Assembly: GCA_963971225.1 (NCBI GenBank)
Contig: OZ020269.1
Span: 101,740,905 to 101,804,904 of the forward strand
Reading direction: 5' to 3'
Length of the DNA stretch: 64,000 bases
Source of the DNA: Melieria omissa
Lineage: Eukaryota; Arthropoda; Insecta; Diptera; Ulidiidae
Shown here: one piece after another, positions 48,901 through 60,218 of the stretch
How positions within the stretch are numbered: the first letter of the stretch is position 1
How the letters are laid out: each line of letters starts with the position of its first letter
The notes under the pieces: model-generated
Told to the model about the DNA's origin: nothing
What the model saw: only the letters and a program-made list of their open reading frames with translations
The model's database searches: none
Position numbers and translations under genes: made by a program

Positions 48901-49539
48901 TAATGGAGTTTTTTAAGGTTAGGTTAGCTTATAGAAGAGATGTGTGTAGCTAGCACTTCCACTCGAAGACACTGTTACGTCCATTGTGATTCTCTTTATT
49001 TTAGAAATCCGGTATCTGTTGGGTTCGCTGTAAATCCAGACAGAATCTTTTGGAAACCGTTTGGCCTTGGTGAAGAAACTGTGAAAATCAGAAATATGAG
49101 TTTTATGAGTCTTTCGAAGTATCAGGCCCCAAGAGTTCGAACTGGACCTTACTGTAGTGATGGGCAGTAGCTTAGCTGGTGCTCCATTGTTTCGACAGCA
49201 TTCTCATTCTACTCCTTATAAAGAAAAAAAAGTACTTTGCCTTTAAAAGAAAATTTTTTCAAAACAAAGTCAGAACCCTTTTTAAATTTTTAGGGTCTTT
49301 TTGCATTGACACGCATCAGCTTAAAGCTTCGTGAAGGTTGTATTTATGTTAATATTTTTTTAATTTTTATAAACTTCTTGTGTTATGTGTATAAAGTTAC
49401 CATAAAAATCTGACAACAAAACTGATATTTTTTAATAAAAGAAAAAAAGTTTCTATTTTAAACCAAACCAGCAACTTTTTTATTAATTTCTTTATATCTA
49501 ATAATTTTTTAATGTAAAAAAAATAAAATTAAAAACTTT
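48901..49539. other. Non-coding AT-rich spacer
   Basis: A short AAGGTTAGGTTAGC at 48916 resembles the reverse complement of the (AACCT)n SINE tail, but no element body is attached. Confidence 0.4.
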
Positions 49540-50170
49540 TACTACGAAATTATTAGGCAAAACATTTCCTACGCAATACAAAATTTATTTTAAATCTAAT
49601 CTTCTTTTAAAAAAATTTTTAAAAAATTTAAAAAACAAATTAAAAACAATTTTTTTGAAAAAATTATTATTAAAAACTTTTATTACGAAATTATTAGGCA
49701 AACTATTTCCTACGCAATAAAAAATTTCTTTTAAATCTAATATTCTTTTAAAAAAATTATTACAAAATTTTAAAAACAAATTAAAAAAAATTATTTAAAA
49801 AAAAATTATTATTAAAAACTTTTATTACGAAATTATTAGGCAAACTATTTCCTACGCAATACAAAATTTCTTTTAAATCTAATCTTCTTTTAAAAAAATT
49901 ATTAAAAAATTTAAAAAACAATTTAAAAAAAGTTATTTTTAAAAAAATTATTATTAAAAACTTTTATTAGGAAATTATTAGGCAAACTATTTCCTACGCA
50001 ATAAAAAATTTCTTTTAAATCTAATCTTTTTTTAAAAAATTATTAAAAAATTTAAAAAAAAAATTCCAAAAAAAGTATTTTTAAAAAAATTATTATTAAA
50101 ACCTTTTATTACGAAATTATTAGGCAAACTATTTCCTACGCAAAAAAAAATTTCTTTTAAATCTAATCTT
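49540..50170. repeat. ~142-bp A/T-rich satellite, about 4.5 units
   Basis: ACGAAATTATTAGGCAAA(A/C) followed by (A/T)TTTCCTACGCAATA recurs near 49545, 49687, 49828, 49970 and 50112 (spacing about 142 bp). Only A-run lengths and a few bases vary. Confidence 0.93.
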
Positions 50171-53100
50171 TCTTTTCCATATAAAAAGAAATAAATGTTT
50201 TTTAATGACTTTAACTAATTAGCTAAATAAATAAAAAACAAAAACAATAATTAAGTCAAACAAAAAAGTAATTTTCATATTAAAAAATTAATGCATGAAT
50301 GCAAACATTTTTCAAATTCCATCAATGGCCAATAACTTGACCCCCTCCCGCCCCCCGCTCCCTGTTCATTCCCATTCACATTGCGTTCGTAGAATTTGAA
50401 TTTTCTTTTTCATTTGTCAACACAAACGAAAAACTGTAAACATGCGCCAAAGAATGCGCTCATCAAATTGTGTTATTTCCCTTTTGGCCACCGACAACCA
50501 ACTGCCTCTCGCTACCTCCTACCCCCTCCCCCTCCAGCATGTCCCAGCTTTAGCTTTGTGCTCTACTCCCCGGAGCGCATTTAATTCTAATTGTTTCGAT
50601 TGTTTGTCAAGTACACAAATATTGCTCGGCTGCTGCTTCTTTCACTTCCACTTCCGCTGCCTCATCCGATTCCTTTCCTCGTCGCTGATGCTGCCTTTCG
50701 CTACATTTCATTTTACTTGCGGGCTGCACTGCGAAAACGCGCTCGAGTACATTTCAACCGGAAATGTTATGGGCGACGGAACAGCGCTGGCGGGTTGCGG
50801 CCTGGGAGTGAGGGCGACGGTGAGGGTGAGGGAATTACGAAAATGCAATTCATTTCATCAACAAACATGAAAAAAACAAAACCGCAATTGCTCGTCAATT
50901 CCCGGCGGTCCGAAGATGCGCGACAACGTTCTCGCCAACTGATTTCCGTTTGCGGGACACAAAGAGTGTTGTTGGTGCTGTTGCGGACGCTGTTCTGGTC
51001 ATTTTGGCAAAGTATTTGCTTTGACCTTTGCCTCGAGCCAATTTAATATATTGAAAAGCGTGGCCATCAAATCCAAAGAAAACATTTCTGAAGAAACGAA
51101 AGTGTTTTTGTGTTGGAGTTCTTTGATTGCTTAAAAGAACGAGAGATCAGCAGTGGAATGGTTCTGATATTTGATGGCTCAATTAAATATATAGAAATGT
51201 GGCCAAAAGTAATCGAATGATGACAATTCTGGATCAATGTCACATAGGTCATCATGCAAAAAAGATTGAGAATGCGTTCTTGTGTATTCTATGATTTATA
51301 TCATTTACATGTTTACAGTCTTAAAGTCCGTAGTGGGAAAAATGGTTGGAAAACTTCCAGAAGGGAGGCCTGGAGACTAACCCCGATTGAATATGACGCT
51401 ACATTTCCACAAGGAACGATATTAAAAAAACATAAAATATAAAAAATTGTTTGTGGCATTAAGCAAAACGTCAAAGAAAAACATGTAATTTTTGTTTACT
51501 TAATAAAAGATTCAGACGGATTTTAGTTTATTTTTAATATAAAAATATAAATATAAAAAAAAATTTTATTTTAAAATATAAAATAAAATAATAAAATAAA
51601 ATTTTACAAAAATACAACAAAAATTGTCAAAATAGAAACATGGCTCTCCTAGGAGCATAAACTTGCGCTCAAATTTAAAGTCCGCCAACGAATTCGACTA
51701 TTTAAAATGTTTATATCTACATCTCCATTCTCAGCTCTCCTTCTTTCTCTCTCCCTCTCTCTCTATCTTGCTCTCTTTCTCTCCTACTCACCCAACAGCT
51801 GTTCATCCAATCAGCTGTGCACCTAAACACAGTTCGCGTACAAAGTTAATTCACTGCTGTTCTCTGTTTTTTTACAATTCTCATTCGAATAAATAATAAA
51901 ATCCCAACACTATTTAAAAATGTCGCTCTTCACAGTTCTTCATTTATTTCACTTTATTGTGTTTTGTTTCTTTTTCGTTTTCATAAAATGGAACATTTTA
52001 TTTATTTGGCCACAACTTACCCTCCGTCACCTCACAACAACCCACTTTGTTAGTATGATTTCGCTTAAGGTCATGTGCCGTGTTTGTTGCTGCGTGCAGC
52101 TCGACTTTTCTGATTTTGCATTCTATATTTCACTTTTTTTTTGTTTTTGTTTCAACATTCTTGTTCACCCCTTTTTTCCGTCGTAAGGCCAGATTGGATA
52201 ACTTATGGCGTCTTCGTGCAGCTCGCATTGCCCCCCACTCCGAAGCACTTTTCGCCTTTATTTGCTCTTCATCACGAATGTGTGCTACAAGCATAGCCTC
52301 AGCTCAAGGGGGTTGTGGCGCGCCCCCGCCCGCAACTACGGCTGATGGCCGTAGAAGCGGCAACAGCATAACTGTAATTGTCATAATGCCCGCCGGCGTC
52401 GGGTCCGTACGCTCGGATTTAGCATGCAAAGTACGAGTACGAGTACTTTGCAGCTATTTGATTTTTACTTTTCTACTTTTTTCCTGTGTGAATGTTTTAT
52501 GCGCTACACCACAGTGTTTCGGTGGCTTTAGTTCGAGTTCGCATCTAACAGGAAGTCGGTAAAAGTTATGGAAATATGTATATGTGTGTGTGTGAATGTT
52601 GTTGCTCGAGTGCAGCGTATCACTAAATCACTCAAGACCGACTCAAATTTTAAGTGTGTTTAAATTGTCTGTGTTTTTTTGTTTGGTTTCTGTTTTTACT
52701 TTGCTTTCATTGCAATTCGTGTTTGGTTGTACACAACGTATGCGTCAATATTTGCATTTATAAGTTTTGCCCGCCAGCTGTGGAGTTTGCGCGTATTTGC
52801 TGAGTTATTAGCTGAAATTAAGAGCATTGAGTGTGTGTTGAGTGTGTTTGGAGGATGCGTCTAAGTATATTTCACTTCAATTTTTTTCTCAAGTCTATGT
52901 TGAATATTTGTTCTCTTTTTATTAGCTCTAAATCAATGTAAGTGATTATTTGAGTGTTTATTTTTAGACTTTTGCACAAACCTCCACAAATATGCGTTGC
53001 GGATCTGAGCTATTAAGAAAAATTTCTATAAAATTTTAAATTAGTCATAACGTGCTTGAAGAAACACAAAGGAAGCGCAAAGTTCGAAAGTTCTAAAATA

Positions 53101-53399
53101 TGATTTTTGAAAACATTTTTTTGTGCGTGTCGAGTGAAACGGTCAACGGAGGCAAGGCGCGATTCATAGACAGCTCCTTCATACACTTTGGATCTTTGTT
53201 GCTGGACATGGCCTGTCGCTGGCCCTTTGAGGAATGTTAACGAGGAAGACCAATTCTTCTTTAAATTTTAAAACTATAATTTTATTTTTAATTTTTTTTT
53301 AATTTTAATATTTAAATTGCTTGCTATGCAATTGCATGAATTTTATAAATTTCATTGAAATTATCTTTACTCTCTTTGGGATTTTATCCCATGTCAAGT
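50171..53399. other. Non-coding unique region
   Basis: AT-rich with two GC-richer islands (50340-51060 and 52050-52870) whose overlapping frames (up to 160 codons) show no domains, signal peptide logic or consistent splice structure. CT-rich run at 51730-51785. Possible unrecognised regulatory DNA. Confidence 0.45.
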
Positions 53400-53834
53400 T
53401 AGGTTTATTGGTCAAATTCCACAGGTCTTAGGCAATTGAAAATCTTCATCAGAGGTTATAACTCCAGATGGAGTGAAGAATGCATCAGACTGGGGAAAAC
53501 CCAGCTTAGACTGGTCACCGGGCTGCTAATCGGGCACTGCAGGATGAGGAAATACATGCACACAATCGGGTTAGAACAGGTAAGCGTCTGCAGACTCTGC
53601 GAAACGGCGGAGGAGACTCCTGAGCGCTTCATACTGCACTGCGATGCGATATGCCGCAGTAGGAGACAGCACCTGGCCCAGTACTGGCTTGCAGAAGAGA
53701 ACGTCAAACACCTTCAACCACGTGAGTTACTAAGCTTCATTAGGTCGGTGGGATTGGGGGACGTTCTCTAAAGTTGTAGGGGGCACAATAAATCTACTCT
53801 GATGTTGGTTTTCAAACACCAAAAAAAAAAGAGT
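53400..53834 (+). mobile_element. 5'-truncated non-LTR retrotransposon (3' end)
   Basis: Carries the C-terminal end of a LINE polyprotein, a short 3' untranslated region with AATAAATC, and a poly(A) run at 53821-53830. Typical of dead-on-arrival LINE insertions. Confidence 0.75.
53436..53771 (+). pseudogene. LINE ORF2 C-terminus with zinc knuckle
   Basis: The frame is open for 111 codons to its own stop, with LRLVTGLLIGHCRMRKYMH and then CRLCETAEETPERFILHCDA, a CxxC...HxxxC knuckle, as in the C-terminal region of I/Loa/R1-type non-LTR elements. The reverse transcriptase and RNase H are missing by 5' truncation. Lack of stops in this part suggests a younger insertion than the relics at 21 and 42 kb. 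Confidence 0.78.
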
Positions 53835-53899
53835 TGAGTTCTTTTTTATTTTCAGAGCTTTCTACAAGTATTAAGTCAATGGGATCTCTAAATCAAGTT

Positions 53900-55640
53900 T
53901 CTCTTAACCCTTTGTTGACCGTGTCGAATTTTGATGACAAATACTGGTCTAGTTGATTCTAATTCAAGCTACTTTTCCCTTATTTGAAGTCAATAGGCCC
54001 ATTAAATTATGTTTCCCAATCAAAGTAATAACCCATTGTTGACCTCGACAGATTTTGATTTTCGAAAACAGTGTAAAAACCCATGACAAATTTTTTCTCA
54101 TTTGGGGCACTTTCACTAAGTTTGGTCAATTAATTCATATATTTTACTTATAAAATATAAGTACAAACCCCATTAAATTATGTTTCCCATTGTTGACCCG
54201 TCATCTTTGATTTTTAAAACATTTCGAATTATTTCTCACTTGAAGCAATTTCACCACCATTAATTCATATATTTTCACAGTATATCAAACAAAGTTTTAG
54301 CCCATTGTTGACCCTGTCAGATTTTGATTTTCGAAAAAATTAGAAATGTGTAAACTTAGTAAAATAATACATTTTAAGTCAAAAAACCACTTTAAATCAT
54401 GTTTCCCAAACAAACTGTTAACCCATTGTTGACCCAGATCAACTGTCAGATTTGATTTTCAAAACACATTTCGAATTATTTCTCATTGGGGGCACTTTCA
54501 CTAAATTTGAAGTCAATTCCTGTGTTTTTACAGTATCTCTATACAAACTTTTAACCCATTGATGACTCTTTCAGACTTTGATTTTTGAAAAATTTGAAAG
54601 CAGTAAAGTAAAATTAGTAAACTTATAAGTTAGAATCAAAAAACCCCATTAAATTATGTTTCCCAAACAAACTTTTAACCCACTGTTGACCCAGTCATAT
54701 TTGATTTTCGAATTTCGAATTATTTCTCATTTGGAACACTTTCACCAAGTTTGAAGTCAATAGGCCCTTTAACTCATATTTTTTGTACAGTATCTCCATA
54801 CAAACTTTTAACCCATTGTTGACCCCCTTAGATTTTGTTATTTGAAAAAATTAAAAGTACTTAAAAAAAACTTAGTAAAATTATAAATTTGAAGCCAAAA
54901 AAAAACCATTAAATCATATTTCCCAAACAAACTGTTAACACATTGTTGACTCCATCAAATTTTGATTTTCGAAAACCGTCTAAAAATCCATTTTGAATTA
55001 TTCCTTATTTGGAGTACATTCGCCAAGTTTAGTTCATTAATTCATATATTATCACAGTATCTTCATAAAAAGTTTTAACCCATTGTTGACCCCGACAGAT
55101 TTTGGTTTTCGAAAAAACATCCATGTCAAATTATTTTTCATTCGGAACACTTTCACTAAGTTTGAAATCAATAGGTCCACTAATTCATATTTTTTCACAA
55201 CTTATTCATATAAACTCTTAATCCGTTTTTGACACCATCAGATTTTGATTTTCGAAAAAATAAAAAGCACTTCTCGAATTATTTTACATTGGGCAAAAGG
55301 TACTTTTCCAAGTTTCAAGTCAAAAGCGTAAAAAATCATGATTTTCATACAAAATGTTTAATCCTTGGTTGACCTTTAAGTTTTGATTTTCAAAAAAATT
55401 AGAAACAGGTATCCATTTTGTTTTATTTCAAGTGTTTTTGACTTCAATAGTCCCATCCGTTCATGATATTTTCATAGTTTTTCCATATATGAAGCTTAAC
55501 CCATTCTTGACCTGTCATATTTTGATTTTCAAAAAAATTGAAAAATAAGTATCGACTTAATTTTGATTTGAAGTATTTCTATCAGGTTTGAAATCAATGA
55601 GTCCACGAAATGGGTCAATGGGTCGACCACGAAAAGTTCC
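53900..55640. repeat. ~133-bp satellite with TTAACCCATTGTTGACC landmark, 13 units
   Basis: The landmark recurs near 53904, 54028, 54187, 54298, 54419, 54552, 54678, 54810, 54936, 55075, 55209, 55349 and 55497 (mean spacing about 133 bp). Each is followed by a (T)CAGATTTTGATTTTCGAAAA block; alternate units share TTTCCCAAACAAAC or ACAGTATCTCCATACAAAC, hinting at a dimeric (~265 bp) arrangement. Confidence 0.92.
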
Positions 55641-57540
55641 TTAGAAAAAAGAGATTCAAAAGGCCTAAGGAAACTCATGGCTTTCTACAAACAAAAAACT
55701 TATTTGGAAAACACAAATAAAAGTGATTTAGAATTTAAAAAATGTGCCTTGCCTAAGGCCATGCCCATTGAACGTTAATTACCAAACAACAAAACCACAA
55801 ATAAGCCAACAAAAAAACTTTAAAAATGCCAAAGCACCCAGCAACACATCAACATTGAGCAATCATCACGTGACGCCGCATTTAAATGCCCAAATGTCGC
55901 TGAATTCGAGTTATGGCAGCGGCTCGCTCAATTGGCGGTTCTACCCCCCACTCACCTTACCGCCAGCCATCTACAGACATCTGCGCTGTCTGCATAAATC
56001 TATTTGTGATTTCTGTTGCCGGTTCATGAAATTAATCGCCTGTGATGTTTTATTGCTGCACAATTTTATTGAAAAGTTGTTGAAGCTTTTTTCCTGTTGC
56101 TTTCCCTTTTTTTGCAGTCGACTTTTTTCATTTTACTTTAATACCTATAAACATTAATAAAAAAAAGTAAAATTTTATATGTGTTGCACATAAATAAAGC
56201 ATAGATATGTATATTTTTTACGGCTGCAATTGGCAGCAATTTTTTTTTGGCCTGTAATATTTCCCACACACACACACACACACACACTGTCCTTTGTGCC
56301 AATTGCATTTGTATTGGTTCGATTGCGGTGGCGATAGTGTCACTGCTTGCTGACCGGACCATTGACTATGGAAATGTCATAATTCAGACCCATAAATAAG
56401 CCCAACCAACAATTGCCGGCAACACTGAAAATAACAAAAAAAAATAACAAAAAAAACTAACTGATCCATGCTGCAATATTGAATTGTAAATAAATTTTGT
56501 GTTAGACGAAGGTTAACGCTCTAAATGGTTAAAAATTTTAACTTAAAATGCCTTTAGATGCTTATGACTAAATTTTTAAATAACTCCAAAGATATAAGAT
56601 TTCATTTTGACAGACACTTTCAATATTTGTAGTAACACTTGTAATGGTTTTCTCGAAGCTGAGAACCTCACAGTTGGGCATGGGGAGAGATTTTGGCAGC
56701 GGTCCTGAGGTACCTGAAGTGTGTGTGTGCATTCTGTTTAGAAGGACATGAGTGCTCGTACCTTTCCTTGTTCGATTGTCCGCTTTACAGTTACCCACAA
56801 TGTTTCGATGTCCAGGCAGCCGTATGAGGTGCTGGTCCAGCTCGTTAAGAGATTCGCATTATCCAATGAGAGATTTAGTGTTTTTTATGCACGAGAAAAG
56901 AAGATAAAAAGACTCAGAAAAGACTCAGAATGGCCACCTGAAAAATGATCATCTCCGCCCAATACACTTTTCGGAAGTCGAAAAGAGGTTTCAAAGAAAA
57001 GAAGCCACCTCCTTCCGTTGAGCATAGAATCGGTAAATATGTTGATAGCACTTCGTTCCACTCCTGTCTGGCTTGTATAGAGACATCTTGGTTTTGTTGT
57101 TAAAGAACATTGATATGAAAGCCTGCGTTCTTAGAACCAGTGACTGACCAGAGCTTTCCATGAGCCTGCATCTGCTGCTCCGAGCCTCACTTCACCTGTC
57201 GCAGCAAATCTTTTGAGCTGCCAGGTTAACACTAGAAAGGCCGTAAGTTTTCTATATCTACAAAGACAACGTATCATATACGCTGATATCTCGAAAAGTA
57301 AACATTGGATTTGACAAATTTTTTACTTTTTTTTGTAATATAAAAATTTTAAATTAATTAAAAACAAAAATTTTTAATTTAAATTTTAAATTTTAAATAT
57401 AAAAATTTCCACCCTACAAAGTAAAAGTCACCAAAGCAAAAGTTGACAAAAATACTAAATAAAATACAGATAGTTATTTAAAAATAAAAAACCGTCAAAA
57501 TGACCGCAATGGTGTTTCTAGAGTTAAGAAAGGGTAAGTA
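55641..57540. other. Non-coding unique region
   Basis: Includes (CA)n at 56263-56287 and an open frame of 137 codons at 55744-56157 with no recognisable features. 56560-57240 may be an old retroelement fragment but is unreadable. Confidence 0.4.
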
Positions 57541-58798
57541 GGAGTGAATCAGAAAAAAATTTAGAATTTTTAAGGACACATTAAAAACAAAAGTAATAAT
57601 CTGATCTTACTAAAATAAACTGCAGTTTATTATAGATTTCTTAAACTCGAATTCACAAAAAAATTTCATGAAAAATAATTAGTAGTTGCAAAATTTTTTT
57701 ATATTTTTCTTAACGTTCTTAGTTCGAGACTGGACAGTACGTTGTGACTATTGCACAGGCTTGCTTCCATCGATTTCGGAACTGTACATAATTTTTGCAA
57801 ACTTTCTTTGTTTTTCTTAGAGTTTGCTTCATTACAGCCCAATATCTTTCAATATGCCGAAATTTCAGGCAGTTGGGAGGATTTGCCACTTTTGGGACAA
57901 CCGTGACACAATTTCCTTCATACCATTCCATAGTTGACCTGGAGTAGTCGCTTGACCTGGCCAAAACAAAACTGTCCCTTTCTTAGTAGTTTTTGCAGGC
58001 ATTTTTCTATATAAATTGTTCCTGTCGTAATGAACGCCTTGCTCCGTAGACCACAGGTGCAAATAGCTTGCCAAACCATGAAGCGTTTTGGAAATCTGGT
58101 GTATTTCACTTCGGAGTATTTTCTTCGTGTTCCATTCTTATTCTTGTTATGAAATAGGCATTCCCAGGCAACTGCTTGAAGTCCATCTTACAGTAGGTTT
58201 CATTATCGAGAATCACGCAATCGAACTTGGTTACATAATTGTCATAAAGTTTTCAAGTCCGCGTCTTTGCTATTTTTTCTTTTGCTTCCGACCGGTCAGG
58301 CACTTTCTGCTGTTCGTAGGTCCTTAATCCTTGACTTCGCTTATATCGCATCTCAGTTGATTGCGATGTGCCTGATGCAGGTGCAACATCTCCAGTCGAC
58401 CTCGTGGGTTTATTCCGATATGTGCTAAGAACCTTTTTCAGCACTTCTGGGTTACTTGGACCCTTTTTTCTGACTGATCTTTCGGTTCTGTAGATGGAGT
58501 ATCCCACGTTGTAGTTGTTTATAACATTATAAACCGTCACTACGCTCGCTTTGTTTTCCCTTGCAATGCTTAGTCTAGACTTCGTCTTATCAGTCAAGCA
58601 AATGTCCAGTATTAATTTGCGGCAGCGCTTTTGCGGGCTGGAAATGTTGACTAAAGTAGATCCAAGATGCAATTGACTAATATAGCATGAAACTGCAATA
58701 TTTATAGATACTTTCACTCGCAAATACCAGCATCCTAACTCTTGGCATTTTCGTATGCTGGATGCGTAAAAATTCTAAATTTTTTCTGGTTCACTCCT
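57541..58798 (-). mobile_element. Tc1/mariner-superfamily element with ~32-bp TIRs, 1.26 kb, both ends present
   Basis: Left end GGAGTGAATCAGAAAAAAAT followed by TTAGAATTTTTA; right end (reverse complement) AGGAGTGAACCAGAAAAAAT followed by TTAGAATTTTTA, one substitution and one A-run length difference apart. TA flanks both sides (57539-57540, 58799-58800). The minus strand carries one degenerate transposase across most of the length. Confidence 0.88.
57719..58730 (-). pseudogene. IS630/Tc1-type transposase, full-length but broken
   Basis: Minus strand order: an N-terminal HTH region with LTDKTKSRLSIARENKASVV and RSVRKKGPSNPEVLKKVLS; then FDCVILDNETYCKMDFKQLP (first catalytic Asp); VVYGARRSLRQEQF; and SDYSRSTMEWYEGN, NPPNCLKFRHIERYWAVMK (third catalytic acid in IERYW). 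At least three stops and two frameshifts separate these blocks, and the second Asp region is damaged. Non-functional but nearly complete, so recently inactivated relative to the other relics. Confidence 0.85.
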
Positions 58799-58800
58799 TA

Positions 58801-59080
58801 AAAAATCACATTTAGAATATCGTTGGGTGTTAAGCCGAGGGCTCTGTTAATGCATAACTGTGGACTTTGGGCACTGTGTGCAATTGTTTTAGCTTTGTTG
58901 ATTTCTTGATCTCTCCACTCCATAAAGCAGAAATAGCCATCAGATGGTTTTATATATTAAATTCAAGTTGCATTGCATTCCAAGGTATTTTGATTCCAGA
59001 ATTATTTCTTGTCAAGAATCAATCAAAGATATTTTGCATTATCACATAGCTAACTTGACTAACTTAGCTGACTAACTACA
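58801..59080. other. No feature recognised
   Basis: AT-rich spacer, including TAACTTGACTAACTTAGCTG-type short repeats at 59048-59102. Confidence 0.4.
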
Positions 59081-59094
59081 ACAAAAAAACTTAG

Positions 59095-59376
59095 CTAACT
59101 AACAACACTTCCTGTGCCACACCCGGCTCTGAAGGAACGCCGACTACGCACCTTGGGGTCAAGATTCCTGACAAACCTCCAAAAAACCATAAGAAGGGAT
59201 TCACAATGGGCCATTTGCCCGTTCAGCGACTGCGTTAACTGCTTCCATTTATTTTCAAATTCGACTTTGTCGCCTTTGCAGAAACTTTTTGCGACGTCCG
59301 CATTCTCCTCCATAAAATCCAAGAGCATTTTGCTCTGGTCAGCAGTCTTATGCTTCCCCGTGATAAAAAATTAATT
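59095..59376 (-). pseudogene. Zeste-type Myb/SANT-like DNA-binding domain fragment, possibly transposon-derived
   Basis: Minus strand reads KHKTADQSKMLLDFMEENAD, then DKVEFENKWKQLTQSLNG, LLMVFWRFVRN and GTG. The spacing of F/M..., W..LT..LN and a following W/F...R region resembles the regulatory protein zeste / MADF-like domains carried by Harbinger-type transposons and many insect orphan genes. It starts mid-domain after a stop and ends soon after, so it is a fragment or a single exon. Function unknown. Confidence 0.45.
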
Positions 59377-59497
59377 TATTAGTTTTATTTAACACGATGT
59401 TTCATTTATTTGCTTACACTTTCGTTATTTGTTTTCGTTTTGCTGCTTTCCGATTTCAATTCCACCAGCTTTTTGTTTAGCGGATTATTTTCGAAAA

Positions 59498-59622
59498 AAA
59501 TTTCCGATAATCGGAATGCAGAACACCAAATTTCCGATCCAAATTCGTTCGAACTTAATCGGATTTGAGAACAGGGTTGCATCGGAAAATATTTCCGATA
59601 ATCGGAATGTAGAACACCGACG
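59498..59622. repeat. Direct repeats containing the TTCCGATAATCGGAA palindrome
   Basis: TTTCCGATAATCGGAATG(C/T)A followed by GAACACC occurs near 59500 and 59591, about 90 bp apart, with an intervening TTAATCGGATTTGAGAACAGG. Confidence 0.75.
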
Positions 59623-59639
59623 GTCGGAATCAAATCCAA

Positions 59640-59988
59640 GAAATACTCAAGAAATAAGTCACATTTGTAAAGAGTTCAATTAAGTGCCTCCTTCTACTTT
59701 ATAAATGATACAATACTTGCAAAGGATACTCCACACATATTAAATCCTTACTTTATCATCTACTTTCAAAAGTGCAGTAACATCGAAAACATATTTACAA
59801 CTTTTTTCTGAAGTAAAGCTGAGTTACAAGTTATATTCTTCATATCATACAACTTCACATCAAATCAAATTCACTTCAAAGTTATTTATTTCTAACAACT
59901 ACTAAACCATTCTTACAGGCTACTTGTAATTAGTTTAATACAATATATATATCCATCATCATGTGAGTATTGCAAATACTGAATATCA
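59640..59988. other. 3' flank of the Ly6-like gene
   Basis: AT-rich; holds the candidate polyadenylation signal at 59885-59890 and nothing else recognised. Confidence 0.45.
59885..59890 (-). other. Candidate polyadenylation signal for the Ly6-like gene
   Basis: AATAAA on the minus strand, about 99 nt past the stop codon at 59989. Confidence 0.45.
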
Positions 59989-60218
59989 TCAACTCAATCT
60001 TCTTACAACTGAAACAGCAGCAACAAACAGCCGCCATAACAACAACCAACCCATCATGAAGCTGCCACACTGATGTATGCTGCTGCCATAATTGCAGGGT
60101 ATAGCGCCCAACTGTGACTCACAGACACACACCTCCACTTCCAGGCCCGAAATGTATCTCTGACGATAGCAACCACTGGTGGCATTCACTTTGGCGCACA
60201 TGTAGGTAATATTTTGCA
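59989..60218 (-). CDS. Ly6-like gene exon 4 (Cys-rich end and C-terminal anchor)
   Basis: Begins after CTTCTTTTCAG; encodes QNITYMCAKVNATSGC..., the CVCES...PCN cysteine cluster, and a hydrophobic tail ending VVRRLS before the stop. Confidence 0.8.

Noticed and set aside
52080..52562. 160-codon frame with hydrophobic stretches
   Set aside because: Overlaps another frame of similar length and has no coherent topology or motif; likely chance in a low-stop island.
55744..56157. 137-codon frame
   Set aside because: No recognisable features; AT-rich, ends in Phe/Cys-rich low-complexity sequence.
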